Shown piece after piece: positions 1 to 8,706 of a DNA stretch of 64,000 nt. Numbering within the stretch: position 1 is the first letter of the stretch; every line of letters starts with the position of its first letter. Under the pieces are notes generated by a model. It was given only the letters and a program-made list of their open reading frames with translations. It was not told where the DNA came from and ran no database searches. Source of the stretch: Phycisphaerales bacterium (lineage in GTDB: Bacteria; Planctomycetota; Phycisphaerae; Phycisphaerales; SM1A02); assembly GCA_022446795.1 (NCBI GenBank), contig JAKVBX010000016.1:1-64000 (forward strand), read 5' to 3'. Position numbers and translations under genes: made by a program.

Positions 1-2
1 CA

Positions 3-1487
3 CTCGCTGAGTACCCGGACCCGAATCCCCGGCCCAACGCTGATGGCACGAACACCTGGTACGTCGGCAACGACACCCAGTACCCGGTGATCCAGGATGT
101 CCTGAATGCCTGCGCTGATGGCGATGAGATCGTCGTCACCCAGGGGCAGTACGTCGAGAGCCTGCACATTGCGAACAACGACATCACGCTCCGACCCATG
201 GCCTTGGCTCCCACCGCTTTTCCTCGGGATTGCGTCTGGGCCGACGTCGTCTTCTGGAATCCCACCGAGGGTTTCAACAATGCCAACGGATACGCCATCC
301 GCATGACGGGCGGCAACAACACCTACGTCGGTGAGCCCCGCCAGTTCACGGAGTTGGCAAACGGCTTCGAATCCATGACGACGGTTCCCTGCCTGAACGC
401 CAACTACGCTGTCAACTTCAACCTCAATGTCTCTGACATTACGCTCCAGACCGGCCCAGGCGTAGTCGGCGGAGTGCCGAACTTGAAGCCTGGTCTCCTG
501 ACCTTCAGCTTCGCCAGCCGTTCGATCGACAACTGTGCGATCTACTCGACCGATGGCACGGGCACATTCAATCGCTGCTTCATCAGTTCCCAGGACGGCT
601 ATGGCGGAGGCATCATCTGTACGGGCGATTCCAATGCGACCCAGTTTGTCAGTTGTGTCATGCAGTTCATGTTTGCCACCGGCAACCCGCTGCGGCTGGC
701 TGATGGATCGACAGGTCCTGGCTGCAATGTCATCACGGTTACTGGCGGCCGTCCCCAGTTCCTGGGAAGCACGGCGTTGAATTCCCAAGTCAGCGGAAAC
801 ATATCTGGTCCGCAAGGCTGTATCAGTATCACCGGCGGCCACCCGATCTTTGACAGGGTTGGTATTGCAGGAAATCTATGTCTGACGGCTAATGGCACGA
901 TCATGGTCAGCGGTGATGCTCGTACGAAGATGTCGCGATGTGCCGTCGCGGGTAACATCTCCCGTTTCGGGACGTTCTACTGGGATTGTGTTGGCCAGTC
1001 TGGTCCTGATATGTGCAGCTTCTATCGTTGCAACTTCGTGGCGAACGAAACGGCCAACGGTACCGCTGGTGGTCAGGCGACTGGTGGCATTGCCTACGTT
1101 GCCGGTCCGGCTTACGGCTCGCCTCCACTGATCCACTTTTCCGAGTGCAATGGAACCGCTAACAACAACGCCCCAGTCCGTCCCTGGGAGCCTGGTTACC
1201 ACAACACCGCCTCTGGCCCGACTGGTGGTGTCCAGGACGTGACTACGCCGTTCTTTCCCATCTGCCGCGTTGGTGCGGGCTGGACAATGGGTGCCATTAC
1301 CCCCATTACTGATGTTGATTCGTACATCCCGGGCGACATGAATGGTGATGGCATCATCAACAGTGACGACCTGGCAGTGATGCATGCTGTCCTGGGAACG
1401 TGTCATTACGACGGCGACCTCAGCGGTGAAATCAACATCGATGACCTTCTCGGTGTGCTCGCGTCCTACGGCGGCACCTGCCAGTGA
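3..1487 (+). CDS. 5'-truncated secreted beta-helix-like protein with C-terminal dockerin-like module
   Basis: The frame is open from the left edge, so the true start and any signal peptide lie outside; 494 residues remain. The visible part opens with a phrase typical of the first turn of right-handed beta-helix (pectate-lyase-like) proteins, IQDVLNACADGDEIVV, then G-Q-Y in place of the usual G-T-Y. The middle is rich in Asn, Gly, Thr and Cys (SIDNCAIYS, FNRCFISSQDGYGGG, FYRCNFVANETANG), resembling beta-helix rungs. The last 55 or so residues hold two EF-hand-like loops (GDMNGDGIINSDD and DGDLSGEINIDD), and the protein ends YGGTCQ. This matches the dockerin-like tails of the six following secreted proteins. 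Inference: an exported, calcium-binding surface or matrix protein. No enzymatic motif is visible. Confidence 0.85.
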   Translation, partial: LAEYPDPNPRPNADGTNTWYVGNDTQYPVIQDVLNACADGDEIVVTQGQYVESLHIANNDITLRPMALAPTAFPRDCVWADVVFWNPTEGFNNANGYAIRMTGGNNTYVGEPRQFTELANGFESMTTVPCLNANYAVNFNLNVSDITLQTGPGVVGGVPNLKPGLLTFSFASRSIDNCAIYSTDGTGTFNRCFISSQDGYGGGIICTGDSNATQFVSCVMQFMFATGNPLRLADGSTGPGCNVITVTGGRPQFLGSTALNSQVSGNISGPQGCISITGGHPIFDRVGIAGNLCLTANGTIMVSGDARTKMSRCAVAGNISRFGTFYWDCVGQSGPDMCSFYRCNFVANETANGTAGGQATGGIAYVAGPAYGSPPLIHFSECNGTANNNAPVRPWEPGYHNTASGPTGGVQDVTTPFFPICRVGAGWTMGAITPITDVDSYIPGDMNGDGIINSDDLAVMHAVLGTCHYDGDLSGEINIDDLLGVLASYGGTCQ

Positions 1488-1663
1488 TTCACCGGCCTTC
1501 CGGCCTCCCGTGAGGCTCGCCGCGGACAGGGATGCCAGGCGGCGGATTTCTCCAGGAGACCCGGCGAATGGCAGCCAAATTTGGAACTTCCAGGTGGTCG
1601 TGAAATGGGTATCTGCTAGCCTTGCAGGGCTGGTTACGGCCGGTTGATCGGGGGGGAGTTGTG

Positions 1664-4378
1664 ATGATGCGACGTGTGATTATTGCGACCTTGATGTGCC
1701 TGTCCTCCGCCGCTGTTGCGGAGAACGATGCGCTGCATTCCAGGCTCCTCGACGCTCCGGAAGGCTCATGGTTCCATCTTGATGCCGAGCAGTCCATGCT
1801 CGATGTACCAGCGGCGGCCGTGTACGTCTTTTTGTCGGACGGCGTTACTGCTGTCCAGGGTGAGGCATTGATTCGGGCTCGCGGTGGCGTGGTCCGAAGT
1901 CAGATTCCCTTGCTCAACGGGCTGGTGGTCGAGATCCCACGTGGTTCACTCGCCAGCCTGGGCGAGGAACCGAAGATCCGGTGGGTAGAGCCAGCGTTGC
2001 CTCCACTTCAGACCACAAGTGATGATGCGCGGTCAGCCGTGAACGTCGCACCACTCTATGATTCGCCCTGGTCGCTTTCGGGAGACGGAGTCCGCCTGGG
2101 CATCGTGGAAGTGGAGTTTCCGGACGCCCATGCGGATCTTGCCGGGCGGCTCACGTTCCACGGGTCCGGGTTCACCGGAGGGCATCCAACGCACGTGGCC
2201 GGGATCATGGCAGGAAATGGGCAGGAGAGTGCCGGTCAGTACCAGGGAATGGCGAACCAGGCGTTGATCGACGCCTACACCCTGTCTACTCTCAGTGGCT
2301 ACTTGTTCTACAGCAACCCGGGCACCTTGGCGAATGCCTATTCCACGCAGATGGGCCTGGGCGGCGCAGCCGCCATGAACCAGTCGATGGGCATCAACGT
2401 GGGTCTGAATGAGTTTCCGTGTTGGTTGCTGGGCGACTACGGGGCGACATCGGCCCTGTTGGACAACCTGGTCCGTGGCGAGCAGGGGATGCCGTTCGTC
2501 AGTGTCTGGGCCGCGGGTAATGAGCGAGCCTATGACCACTGCAGTGCCTTGTACGGTACGGTAGGGCCCCCGGCGTGTGCGAAGAACGTCATCACGGTCG
2601 GTGCGGTGTACAGCAACACATCGAATCCAACCTGGTTCTCTGGCTGGGGCCCGACGGATGACGGCCGAATCAAGCCCGATCTTGTTGCTCCTGGCAGCCA
2701 GGTCGGTGGTGATGGTGGCATTACGTCATGCAGCGAAGGTGGTGGCTACTCGGTCCGATCAGGCACCTCCATGGCCACTCCAGTCGTGACGGGCATCATC
2801 GGGCTCATGGCGGAAGCACTGGAGCAGGCCAGCGGTGGCTCGCGGACGGCCTTGCCTTCCACCATACGCATGATTCTCTGCCACACGGCCGAAGACCGGG
2901 GAAACATCGGTCCCGATTACCAGACCGGCTGGGGCCTCGTGGATGCCGAGAAGGCCGTCGCGGAGATCGCTATTCAGCACTGGATTGAAGAGGAGATTTC
3001 CAGCGGCGAGGTCTTCATGAAGACGGTGGATCTGACGCCTGACCAGGCCACGTCGCCTTTGAAAGTGACCATGGCCTGGGACGATCCGGCATCCGTTCCC
3101 GGCAACGATGCGGGACTGATTGATGACCTGGACCTGATGCTCCAGGCGCCGGATGGAACACTCCATTACCCCTGGACGCTTCAGCCATCTGATCCTGAAG
3201 CACCTGCCGTTCGCAACTCGGCGGATCGCGAAAACAACATCGAGCAGGTCGTGGTCGACCAACCCGATGCGGGTGCCTGGAACATCATCGTTGCCGCGGG
3301 GCAACTGCAGGGAGGATCGCAGGTCTTCAGCCTGGGTGTCGCTCCGAGGTCAGCCAGCACGCTGATCAGTTTCGATCCACTTCCTGAGTACTACCCACGA
3401 AATCAGGAACTGGAGGTGACGGTTCGAATCAGTCCATGGGGCGAAGAGATCGTGCCTGGTACCGAGACCTTGGTGTATTGGCTCGACAACGGGAGCGAGG
3501 TCTCGCTGCCACTGGTGGCCACAACGGAACCCCAGGAGTACACCGCTGTCCTTCCGGTGATTCCATGTGAATCGATCATCTCTTTCTACGCCGAGGTGGA
3601 GTCGACCCTGACGGGGACGCATACCTCGCCTGCTGGTGGATCCGCTGATCCCATTGAACGTGGCGTACTGGGCGAGTTGGACGTGGTCTTCCTCGATGAC
3701 TTCACTGGGGACAATGGCTGGCAGGTCGATGGTGAGTCGGTGTCTGGAGAGTGGACTCGTCAGGTACCCGATAGTTACTGCACCCTGCCGTCACCCGCCG
3801 GTGGCCGGGTCTACATGACAGGTTACGAGGGGAACTTCTACTGCTCCGATCTTGATGGGACCACGGTGCTGACCTCTCCGAGGATCGTACTCATGGATCC
3901 GAATCCAGTGATTTCCTATTGGCGGTTCTACTACAACGATATTCCAGGGCCGCCGATCTACGATCCGCTTTTGGTCGAGTTCTCCATCGATGATGGCGTC
4001 ACGTGGCACTTGATCGAGAGCGTGTATGAGGGCACCATTGAGTGGACATATCACACGTATGACATGGGTGACTATGCCGACTACAGCCCCACCGATTTCT
4101 TCCGCCTGCGGTTTTCGTACTCGACGACCTGGGGGTACCTGTACAAAAACGAGGCAGGAATCGACCACGTCGAAGTCAGGGATAATATGTGCATCCCGGA
4201 TGAAGAGACGTGTCCGGCAGATATTGCGGGCGGTGACGGCTATGTCAATGTCAAGGACTTGCTGTTTCTGCTGGCCGGTTACGGCCTTGATGTGCCTGAA
4301 GCGGACATCGATGGCGATGGAGATGTCGACATCGTGGACCTCCTGACCGTGATCGATGCCTGGGGTGCGTGCGAGTAG
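1664..4378 (+). CDS. Secreted subtilase-like (S8 family) protein with dockerin-like C-terminus
   Basis: 904 residues. The ATG at 1664 is chosen over an in-frame ATG at 1622 because it follows a G-rich ribosome-binding-like stretch (1650-1657) and begins a clean signal peptide (MMRRVIIATLMCLSSAAVA). The subtilase fold is recognised from the His box GGHPTHVAGIMAG (His174), the oxyanion Asn286 in VWAAGN, and the Ser box SGTSMATPVVTG (Ser369). The Asp box reads LGIVEVEFPDAHADL, so the catalytic Asp appears to be Glu149. After the catalytic domain comes a beta-sandwich like those following many S8 domains (VTMAWDDPASVPGNDAG). A second beta-rich region follows, then two EF-hand-like loops (DIAGGDGYVNVKD, DIDGDGDVDIVD) and the tail AWGACE. 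It is probably exported and held at the surface by the dockerin-like module. Whether it is an active protease is uncertain because of the Asp-to-Glu change. Confidence 0.88.
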   Translation: MMRRVIIATLMCLSSAAVAENDALHSRLLDAPEGSWFHLDAEQSMLDVPAAAVYVFLSDGVTAVQGEALIRARGGVVRSQIPLLNGLVVEIPRGSLASLGEEPKIRWVEPALPPLQTTSDDARSAVNVAPLYDSPWSLSGDGVRLGIVEVEFPDAHADLAGRLTFHGSGFTGGHPTHVAGIMAGNGQESAGQYQGMANQALIDAYTLSTLSGYLFYSNPGTLANAYSTQMGLGGAAAMNQSMGINVGLNEFPCWLLGDYGATSALLDNLVRGEQGMPFVSVWAAGNERAYDHCSALYGTVGPPACAKNVITVGAVYSNTSNPTWFSGWGPTDDGRIKPDLVAPGSQVGGDGGITSCSEGGGYSVRSGTSMATPVVTGIIGLMAEALEQASGGSRTALPSTIRMILCHTAEDRGNIGPDYQTGWGLVDAEKAVAEIAIQHWIEEEISSGEVFMKTVDLTPDQATSPLKVTMAWDDPASVPGNDAGLIDDLDLMLQAPDGTLHYPWTLQPSDPEAPAVRNSADRENNIEQVVVDQPDAGAWNIIVAAGQLQGGSQVFSLGVAPRSASTLISFDPLPEYYPRNQELEVTVRISPWGEEIVPGTETLVYWLDNGSEVSLPLVATTEPQEYTAVLPVIPCESIISFYAEVESTLTGTHTSPAGGSADPIERGVLGELDVVFLDDFTGDNGWQVDGESVSGEWTRQVPDSYCTLPSPAGGRVYMTGYEGNFYCSDLDGTTVLTSPRIVLMDPNPVISYWRFYYNDIPGPPIYDPLLVEFSIDDGVTWHLIESVYEGTIEWTYHTYDMGDYADYSPTDFFRLRFSYSTTWGYLYKNEAGIDHVEVRDNMCIPDEETCPADIAGGDGYVNVKDLLFLLAGYGLDVPEADIDGDGDVDIVDLLTVIDAWGACE

Positions 4379-4550
4379 CAACTCGCAGCAGCACCTTCCT
4401 GAATTATCTGAATTGACGTCCCCTCTGGATGCCAGTGAGGGCAGTCGCCCAGTGTGCTCATTGGCCCGTCTCGCGGGCATGGAGCGGTCTGGGCTGGTCC
4501 CTGTTGTTGTCTCTTGGCTGGAGCAAGTCGGCTGAGACGGCCCACAAGAG

Positions 4551-4597
4551 CCGCTGCGGCCCGCCGTGGGAGGAAGCCAGTCGACGGGCCGCAGCGG
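4551..4597. terminator. 13-bp perfect inverted repeat between convergent genes
   Basis: CCGCTGCGGCCCG (4551-4563) is followed after 21 bases by its exact reverse complement (4585-4597). It sits between the subtilase stop (4378) and the stop of the convergent minus-strand gene (4649), so it could end transcription from both sides. No T-tract follows in either direction, so a classic Rho-independent terminator is not proven. Confidence 0.5.
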
Positions 4598-4618
4598 GGA
4601 GATGTGGAGACGATCGAG

Positions 4619-4636
4619 GCCTGCCCGCAGGCAGGC
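4619..4636 (-). terminator. Short GC hairpin downstream of the propeller/beta-helix gene
   Basis: GCCTGCC (4619-4625), a 4-base loop, and GGCAGGC (4630-4636). Read on the minus strand it lies 12 bases past the stop codon at 4649. There is no T-tract, so the terminator role is inferred from position only. Confidence 0.4.
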
Positions 4637-4648
4637 CCGGGGGGCCGA

Positions 4649-7177
4649 CTACGTGTCGCAGGGGCCCCAGCCAGCGACCATCATCAACACATCAGTGACA
4701 TCCACGACGCCATCGAGATTCACGTCGGCGGGGCAATCCGCCCCCGGGCAGTCGCCCCAGTTCTCGAGTGCGGCCAGGATGTCATTGCTGTCGACGATGC
4801 CATCACCGTCCGCATCAGTGCAATCGCATTCATCGCTCACGATGGTGCCGCCAAGATCGTTCCATGGCCCCAGCAGGTTTCCGCCGGAGTGGCCACAGAA
4901 GGTGGAGGCGGACACGTCGAGCGTGCTCTCCGCGATCATCACGCCACCACCCGGCAGTTCGGACGTGTTGTACCGGAACTCGGATCGATCAAGCTGGACC
5001 GTGCTTTCGTTGATCACCAGTCCACCACCCGTGAAGGCCGACTGGTTGCCGAGAAAGACGCTGCGGGTGATCGAAACCTGGCCGTCGGTGATGGCGAGGC
5101 CACCGCCACTGCCGCCCTCGAGTGACTCGCCGAAGGCGACATTGTCGTGGAACCGGCAGTCGATGAAGACGGCCGTGCCATCACCACTGCCATCCACGCA
5201 GGCACCACCACCACGAGGCGCGCGATTCCCTCGGAACACGCAGTTGCTGATGGTCGGTGCGGCGTTCCTGATCAGCAGACCACCGCCTGGCCAGGGAACG
5301 TCGGCGCCGGTCAGCGTGAAGCCATCGAGAAGGTGGTCACTGGTTCCCCGCTCGCTCTGGATTCGAACGACGGTCGAGTTGCGATCGCCCACGATACTGG
5401 TGTGCCCCGGGCCCTCTTCCGAGATCAATGCGACGGGGTGATCCGGGAACACGATCGGTCCGTGGTAGGTGCCCGGGCCGACCATGATGGTGGCGGTCGG
5501 CAGGGCGACATTCAAGGCCGACTGGATGTCATCGAAGAAGGCGCTGCCGTCGGCGGCCACTCGCAGCGGGATGAGCGGATGGCACTCATCCGGTGAGCCA
5601 TCATCATCGGAGTCGGGCGAGGTGCCCTGGGCGATGTCACAGGAGTCCGGCACGCCGTTGTCGTTGCAGTCCGGTTCGAACCCCTGGGCGATCTCATCAT
5701 CATCGGGCCAGCCATCGGCATCGCAGTCGGCCTCGCAGGCGTCGAGAACGCCGTCACCGTCGACGTCATCGAGGCCGTCGGCCAGATCACAGTCGTCCGG
5801 GACGCCGTTGCCATTGCAGTCGCGGCTGGCGAAGGACGCGATGTCGAGTTCATCACACAGGCCATTGCCGTTGCAGTCGTCGCCATTGTCGAAGGTCGAA
5901 ATGGTGTGGATGTCGACCAGGTCGGCACCGATCAGGTCGTTCGGGGCGGCGATGATGAGTTGGTTGCCGGACAGGTCGGCCTGAGGCGCGGTCCAGTAGG
6001 ACGCGGGCAGATCGGACCAGGCAATCGTCTCCAGGAAGGCCCACTGGCCGTCCTTGAGCTGGTAGAGCTCGGCGAAGCCGACGTCTCCCGGGTCGTCGTA
6101 GGACACCGTGCCCGAGGTCACGGAGACCAGTGAACCCTGCAGTCGAACACCATGTCCGAATGCCTCAGGGTCGGCGTCATTGGACTGTGACGACAGTTCC
6201 TGTTCGATCGCCCAGTTCATGCCGTCGTGGTGCAGGACATGGACACGACCGTTGCCGTCTTCGTCCCGCGATCCGATGACGGCTCGCGGGCCATCCAGGT
6301 CCACGCTGCGGGCGAGACGGGTCACACCATCGATCGCCAGTTCCTCCGACGCTTGCCAATGTCCATCCTCGTTGGTGAAGATCTTGAGCGTGTCCAGGGC
6401 CAGGCTGCCAGCCAGGATCGTGTTGTCATCAATCGTCACGTCCACGCCGAAAGAGGCGCCGCTGTGCGGACCATCGTCGGGGAGGAGAATGTCCTGCCGA
6501 ACCCATTGGCGGCCCACGCGGCGAAAGACATGGGCACTGCCATTGTGTCGTCCGAATGGCGTGTACTGGGGCGCTCCGACGACGGCAGCATCTCCCGAGA
6601 TCGCCACCGAGATCCCGAACATGTCCCGGTACTCGGGATTGTCTGATTGCAGCGTTGCTTCCAGCAGCCACTGCCCATCAAGCCGGTGGTAGATCCTGGC
6701 TTCACCATGGCTACCATTGCAATCTCCTGGCAGGGAGACGATCACCCGATCGCCGGAGATGCTCAGCATTCGCCGGGGAAAATAGAAGCACCCGATCGAG
6801 TCCACGTCGATCCGGGCCTCTTCGGCCCAGGTGCCCTGTGTATTGCGATAGAAGAGAATCCGGTCTTCGTAGGGACCGTCCGGGGTCTGCTCGGCCACGA
6901 ACAGCACGGCGAGATCCGCTTCGATGGCGACATCGAGCGTGTAGAAGTCCGGTGCGGCGGAGTAGTTCAACTCGGTCAGCAGCCCTTCGCAGGCGGTCGA
7001 GCGGTCGCGTGGTGCCTTGGCGTCACGAGGGAGATGCCCGGTCGAGGCGGTCTCATGAACCAGGTGTGGCTTGGTCGAGTTGGCGGGTGCCGGCGCCTCA
7101 AGGCCGAGTGCCATTGAGCCCAGGAAAACGGCCATGGCCAGTCGTGTCTTGTGAGTGTGCATAGCGAGGGATCCCAT
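4649..7177 (-). CDS. Secreted beta-propeller / Ca-repeat / beta-helix protein with dockerin-like tail
   Basis: 842 residues from the ATG at 7177; an in-frame ATG at 7162 is an equal alternative. Both give a signal peptide with hydrophobic core LAMAVFLGSMALGLEA. Neither has a clear Shine-Dalgarno, and the longer open frame upstream is rejected as Arg-rich non-coding translation. Domains in order: FG-GAP/integrin-type beta-propeller repeats (about 60-430; for example FGISVAISGDAAVVGAP), then Cys-containing calcium-binding repeats of thrombospondin type 3 style (about 432-533; DCNGNGVPDDCDLADG). Next is a right-handed beta-helix (about 535-760; IMVGPGTYHGPIVF, NCVFRGNRAPRGGGA), then two EF-hand-like loops and the end GWGPCDT. 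The core is clearly paralogous to the genes at 8707-12459 and 15735-20432. No catalytic motif is seen; a structural or adhesive surface role is inferred. Confidence 0.87.
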   Translation of the reverse strand: MGSLAMHTHKTRLAMAVFLGSMALGLEAPAPANSTKPHLVHETASTGHLPRDAKAPRDRSTACEGLLTELNYSAAPDFYTLDVAIEADLAVLFVAEQTPDGPYEDRILFYRNTQGTWAEEARIDVDSIGCFYFPRRMLSISGDRVIVSLPGDCNGSHGEARIYHRLDGQWLLEATLQSDNPEYRDMFGISVAISGDAAVVGAPQYTPFGRHNGSAHVFRRVGRQWVRQDILLPDDGPHSGASFGVDVTIDDNTILAGSLALDTLKIFTNEDGHWQASEELAIDGVTRLARSVDLDGPRAVIGSRDEDGNGRVHVLHHDGMNWAIEQELSSQSNDADPEAFGHGVRLQGSLVSVTSGTVSYDDPGDVGFAELYQLKDGQWAFLETIAWSDLPASYWTAPQADLSGNQLIIAAPNDLIGADLVDIHTISTFDNGDDCNGNGLCDELDIASFASRDCNGNGVPDDCDLADGLDDVDGDGVLDACEADCDADGWPDDDEIAQGFEPDCNDNGVPDSCDIAQGTSPDSDDDGSPDECHPLIPLRVAADGSAFFDDIQSALNVALPTATIMVGPGTYHGPIVFPDHPVALISEEGPGHTSIVGDRNSTVVRIQSERGTSDHLLDGFTLTGADVPWPGGGLLIRNAAPTISNCVFRGNRAPRGGGACVDGSGDGTAVFIDCRFHDNVAFGESLEGGSGGGLAITDGQVSITRSVFLGNQSAFTGGGLVINESTVQLDRSEFRYNTSELPGGGVMIAESTLDVSASTFCGHSGGNLLGPWNDLGGTIVSDECDCTDADGDGIVDSNDILAALENWGDCPGADCPADVNLDGVVDVTDVLMMVAGWGPCDT

Positions 7178-7537
7178 GGAAAGAAGTAGAGGACGGTTCG
7201 AGTCACGAACCTCTCCATGCGACGTGCCTGCGTGCCGGGTCGGTGCGCGCCGTCTGGAACGACACCTCGCCGCCGTTGAGACACGGCGATTCACGTGTGG
7301 CCGAGTGCTCATCGCCATGATGAGACAAGCGGCCCGTTCTGGTTCCCTTGCGTGGTTGGCGGTGTGCTGTTCACCGCCCGGTTGAGATAGGCACGAGATC
7401 GTCTCGCGAGCGCGGCCCGATCGTGTCATTCCAGGTCGTGATTGTCATCAGGGCGACAAAGAACATCGCGTGCGCCGCGGATAAGACCGGGCGCACGCGT
7501 CATGGTGTGTTCCGTGTTGTTCTCTCGAAGCGGTGGT
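7178..7537. other. 360-bp gene-free stretch
   Basis: It lies upstream of the 4649-7177 gene and downstream of the 7538-8446 gene, both on the minus strand. It should hold the promoter of the first and the terminator of the second. Apart from the hairpin at 7467-7499 I see no convincing promoter box, RNA or small gene. Confidence 0.5.
7467..7499 (-). terminator. 10-bp inverted repeat downstream of the LMDQIG-domain gene
   Basis: CGCGTGCGCC (7467-7476) and GGCGCACGCG (7490-7499) are perfect reverse complements separated by 13 bases. On the minus strand the stem begins 38 bases after the stop codon at 7538. There is no T-tract. The terminator call rests on stem strength and position. Confidence 0.5.
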
Positions 7538-8446
7538 TCAGCCGCAGTTGCCCCATCGGCCGATCACCAGCAGCACGTCGTTGACATCCACGGTGCCGTC
7601 CAGGGTCACGTCGCCGGGGCAGTTCCCGTCGGCGGGGCAGCCGCCCCAGGATTCCAGGACCGAGAGGATGTCATTCACATCGACGATGCCGTCGCTGTTG
7701 ACATCGGGGCACTCGCACTCATCCGGGATGCCGTTGCCATCGGCGTCCTGGCTGCTGCCGTCCGCGATGTCATCGCTGTCGGGTGTTCCGTTGTCGTTGC
7801 AGTCGGGGCTGGTTCCGGTGACGCGGAACGCGAGATTGTCATCGATCTGCCAGTAGGCACCCTGTCCGAAGCCGAAGCCGGGGTTGGCCTGCCAGGCCAC
7901 GCCATCACCAACGGTTGATGCGAGTACCGAGACCTGCCCGTTGTTGCTGAACTCGTTGAACGGGACCATGGCGACGTACTGGGTGCCACTGTTGAGTGCC
8001 CAACCGGAATCGCTGGTCGCCTTGATGAGGTCGCAGCCGCTGAGACCCCAGGAACCGTTTCCGGAGGGGACGCCCGCGATGTTCTCGGTGACGTACCCGA
8101 GGAGATTGTTCTCGGCAGCCTCGGAGTAGTGGTTGTAGAAGTTGACCTGGAGGCCCTGGATACCGGAGAGGCCGTTGTATCCGTTCCATCCCTTGATCAC
8201 GACTTCGACGGAGGTGACCGTTGCGGCCCCGCTGTTGTCGAAGTTGTCGGTGGCGACGATGTCGTAGACGGCGAAGTTGCTTTCGAAGAGCTGGTTGGCG
8301 TAGTCCCGGGACGTGGCGATGGCGGACCCATCGTCCGATCCGATCTGGTCCATCAGGGTGACGGTCTCATCCGCGGTGGCGGTCATGGCCAGGGCGGCAA
8401 CGGCCAGGCAGGCACCCAGTCCTTCGGTAGTCATCATCTTCGCCAT
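7538..8446 (-). CDS. Secreted LMDQIG-domain protein with Ca-binding repeats and dockerin-like tail
   Basis: 302 residues. The ATG at 8446 has a strong Shine-Dalgarno (AAGGAGG, about 7 bases upstream). Residues 1-25 are a signal peptide (CLAVAALAMTATA). Residues 28-212 form a beta-rich domain with the phrases LMDQIGSDDGSAI, ANQLFESNFAVYDIV, GIQGLQVNFYN and FGFGQGAYWQID. The same phrases recur at the N-terminus of the 1565-residue protein at 15735-20432. Two 19-residue Cys/Asp repeats follow (DCNDNGTPDSDDIADG), then two EF-hand-like loops (DVNSDGIVDVND, DVTLDGTVDVND) and the end RWGNCG. I do not recognise the N-terminal domain; its layout suggests an exported binding module. It is the simplest member of the local family. 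Confidence 0.87.
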   Translation of the reverse strand: MAKMMTTEGLGACLAVAALAMTATADETVTLMDQIGSDDGSAIATSRDYANQLFESNFAVYDIVATDNFDNSGAATVTSVEVVIKGWNGYNGLSGIQGLQVNFYNHYSEAAENNLLGYVTENIAGVPSGNGSWGLSGCDLIKATSDSGWALNSGTQYVAMVPFNEFSNNGQVSVLASTVGDGVAWQANPGFGFGQGAYWQIDDNLAFRVTGTSPDCNDNGTPDSDDIADGSSQDADGNGIPDECECPDVNSDGIVDVNDILSVLESWGGCPADGNCPGDVTLDGTVDVNDVLLVIGRWGNCG

Positions 8447-8643
8447 CAGATCCTCCTTGCCCCGCTACGTTGACCGTAGCCCAGGCTTCGCTCGATGCTG
8501 CCAAAAACAGGCCTTCAGGCCCCTGTCCGGCGCCGGAAGGTCGGAAAAATCCGCCTGGAGGCTCGAAATCCGACCCTGGCGGCTCTCCTGGCTACTCCAG
8601 GAGGCCTCACGGGCCCCTAAGGCCCTTTCAGACAGCCCCTTAT

Positions 8644-8694
8644 GGCCCTCGGCGTTCCACGCCCCCTGGGGGGCGTGGAACGCCTTGGAGGGCC
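8644..8694 (-). terminator. Long hairpin (about 23 paired bases) downstream of the double-propeller gene
   Basis: GGCGTTCCACGCCCCC (8651-8666) pairs with GGGGGCGTGGAACGCC (8669-8684), a 16-bp stem with a 2-base loop. After a 3-base bulge (8685-8687), GGCCCTC (8644-8650) pairs with GAGGGCC (8688-8694). On the minus strand it starts 12 bases past the stop codon at 8707. It is the strongest fold noticed in the window and has no T-tract. Position supports a terminator or 3'-end-protecting structure for the upstream gene. Confidence 0.6.
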
Positions 8695-8706
8695 GGTAGG
8701 GTCTGT

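Noticed and set aside
1664-4378. Sedolisin (S53) assignment for the serine protease-like gene, because its triad would contain Glu
   Set aside because: The Ser box is GTSMATP and the His and Asn boxes are of S8 type; sedolisins have a different order of Glu, Asp and Ser motifs.
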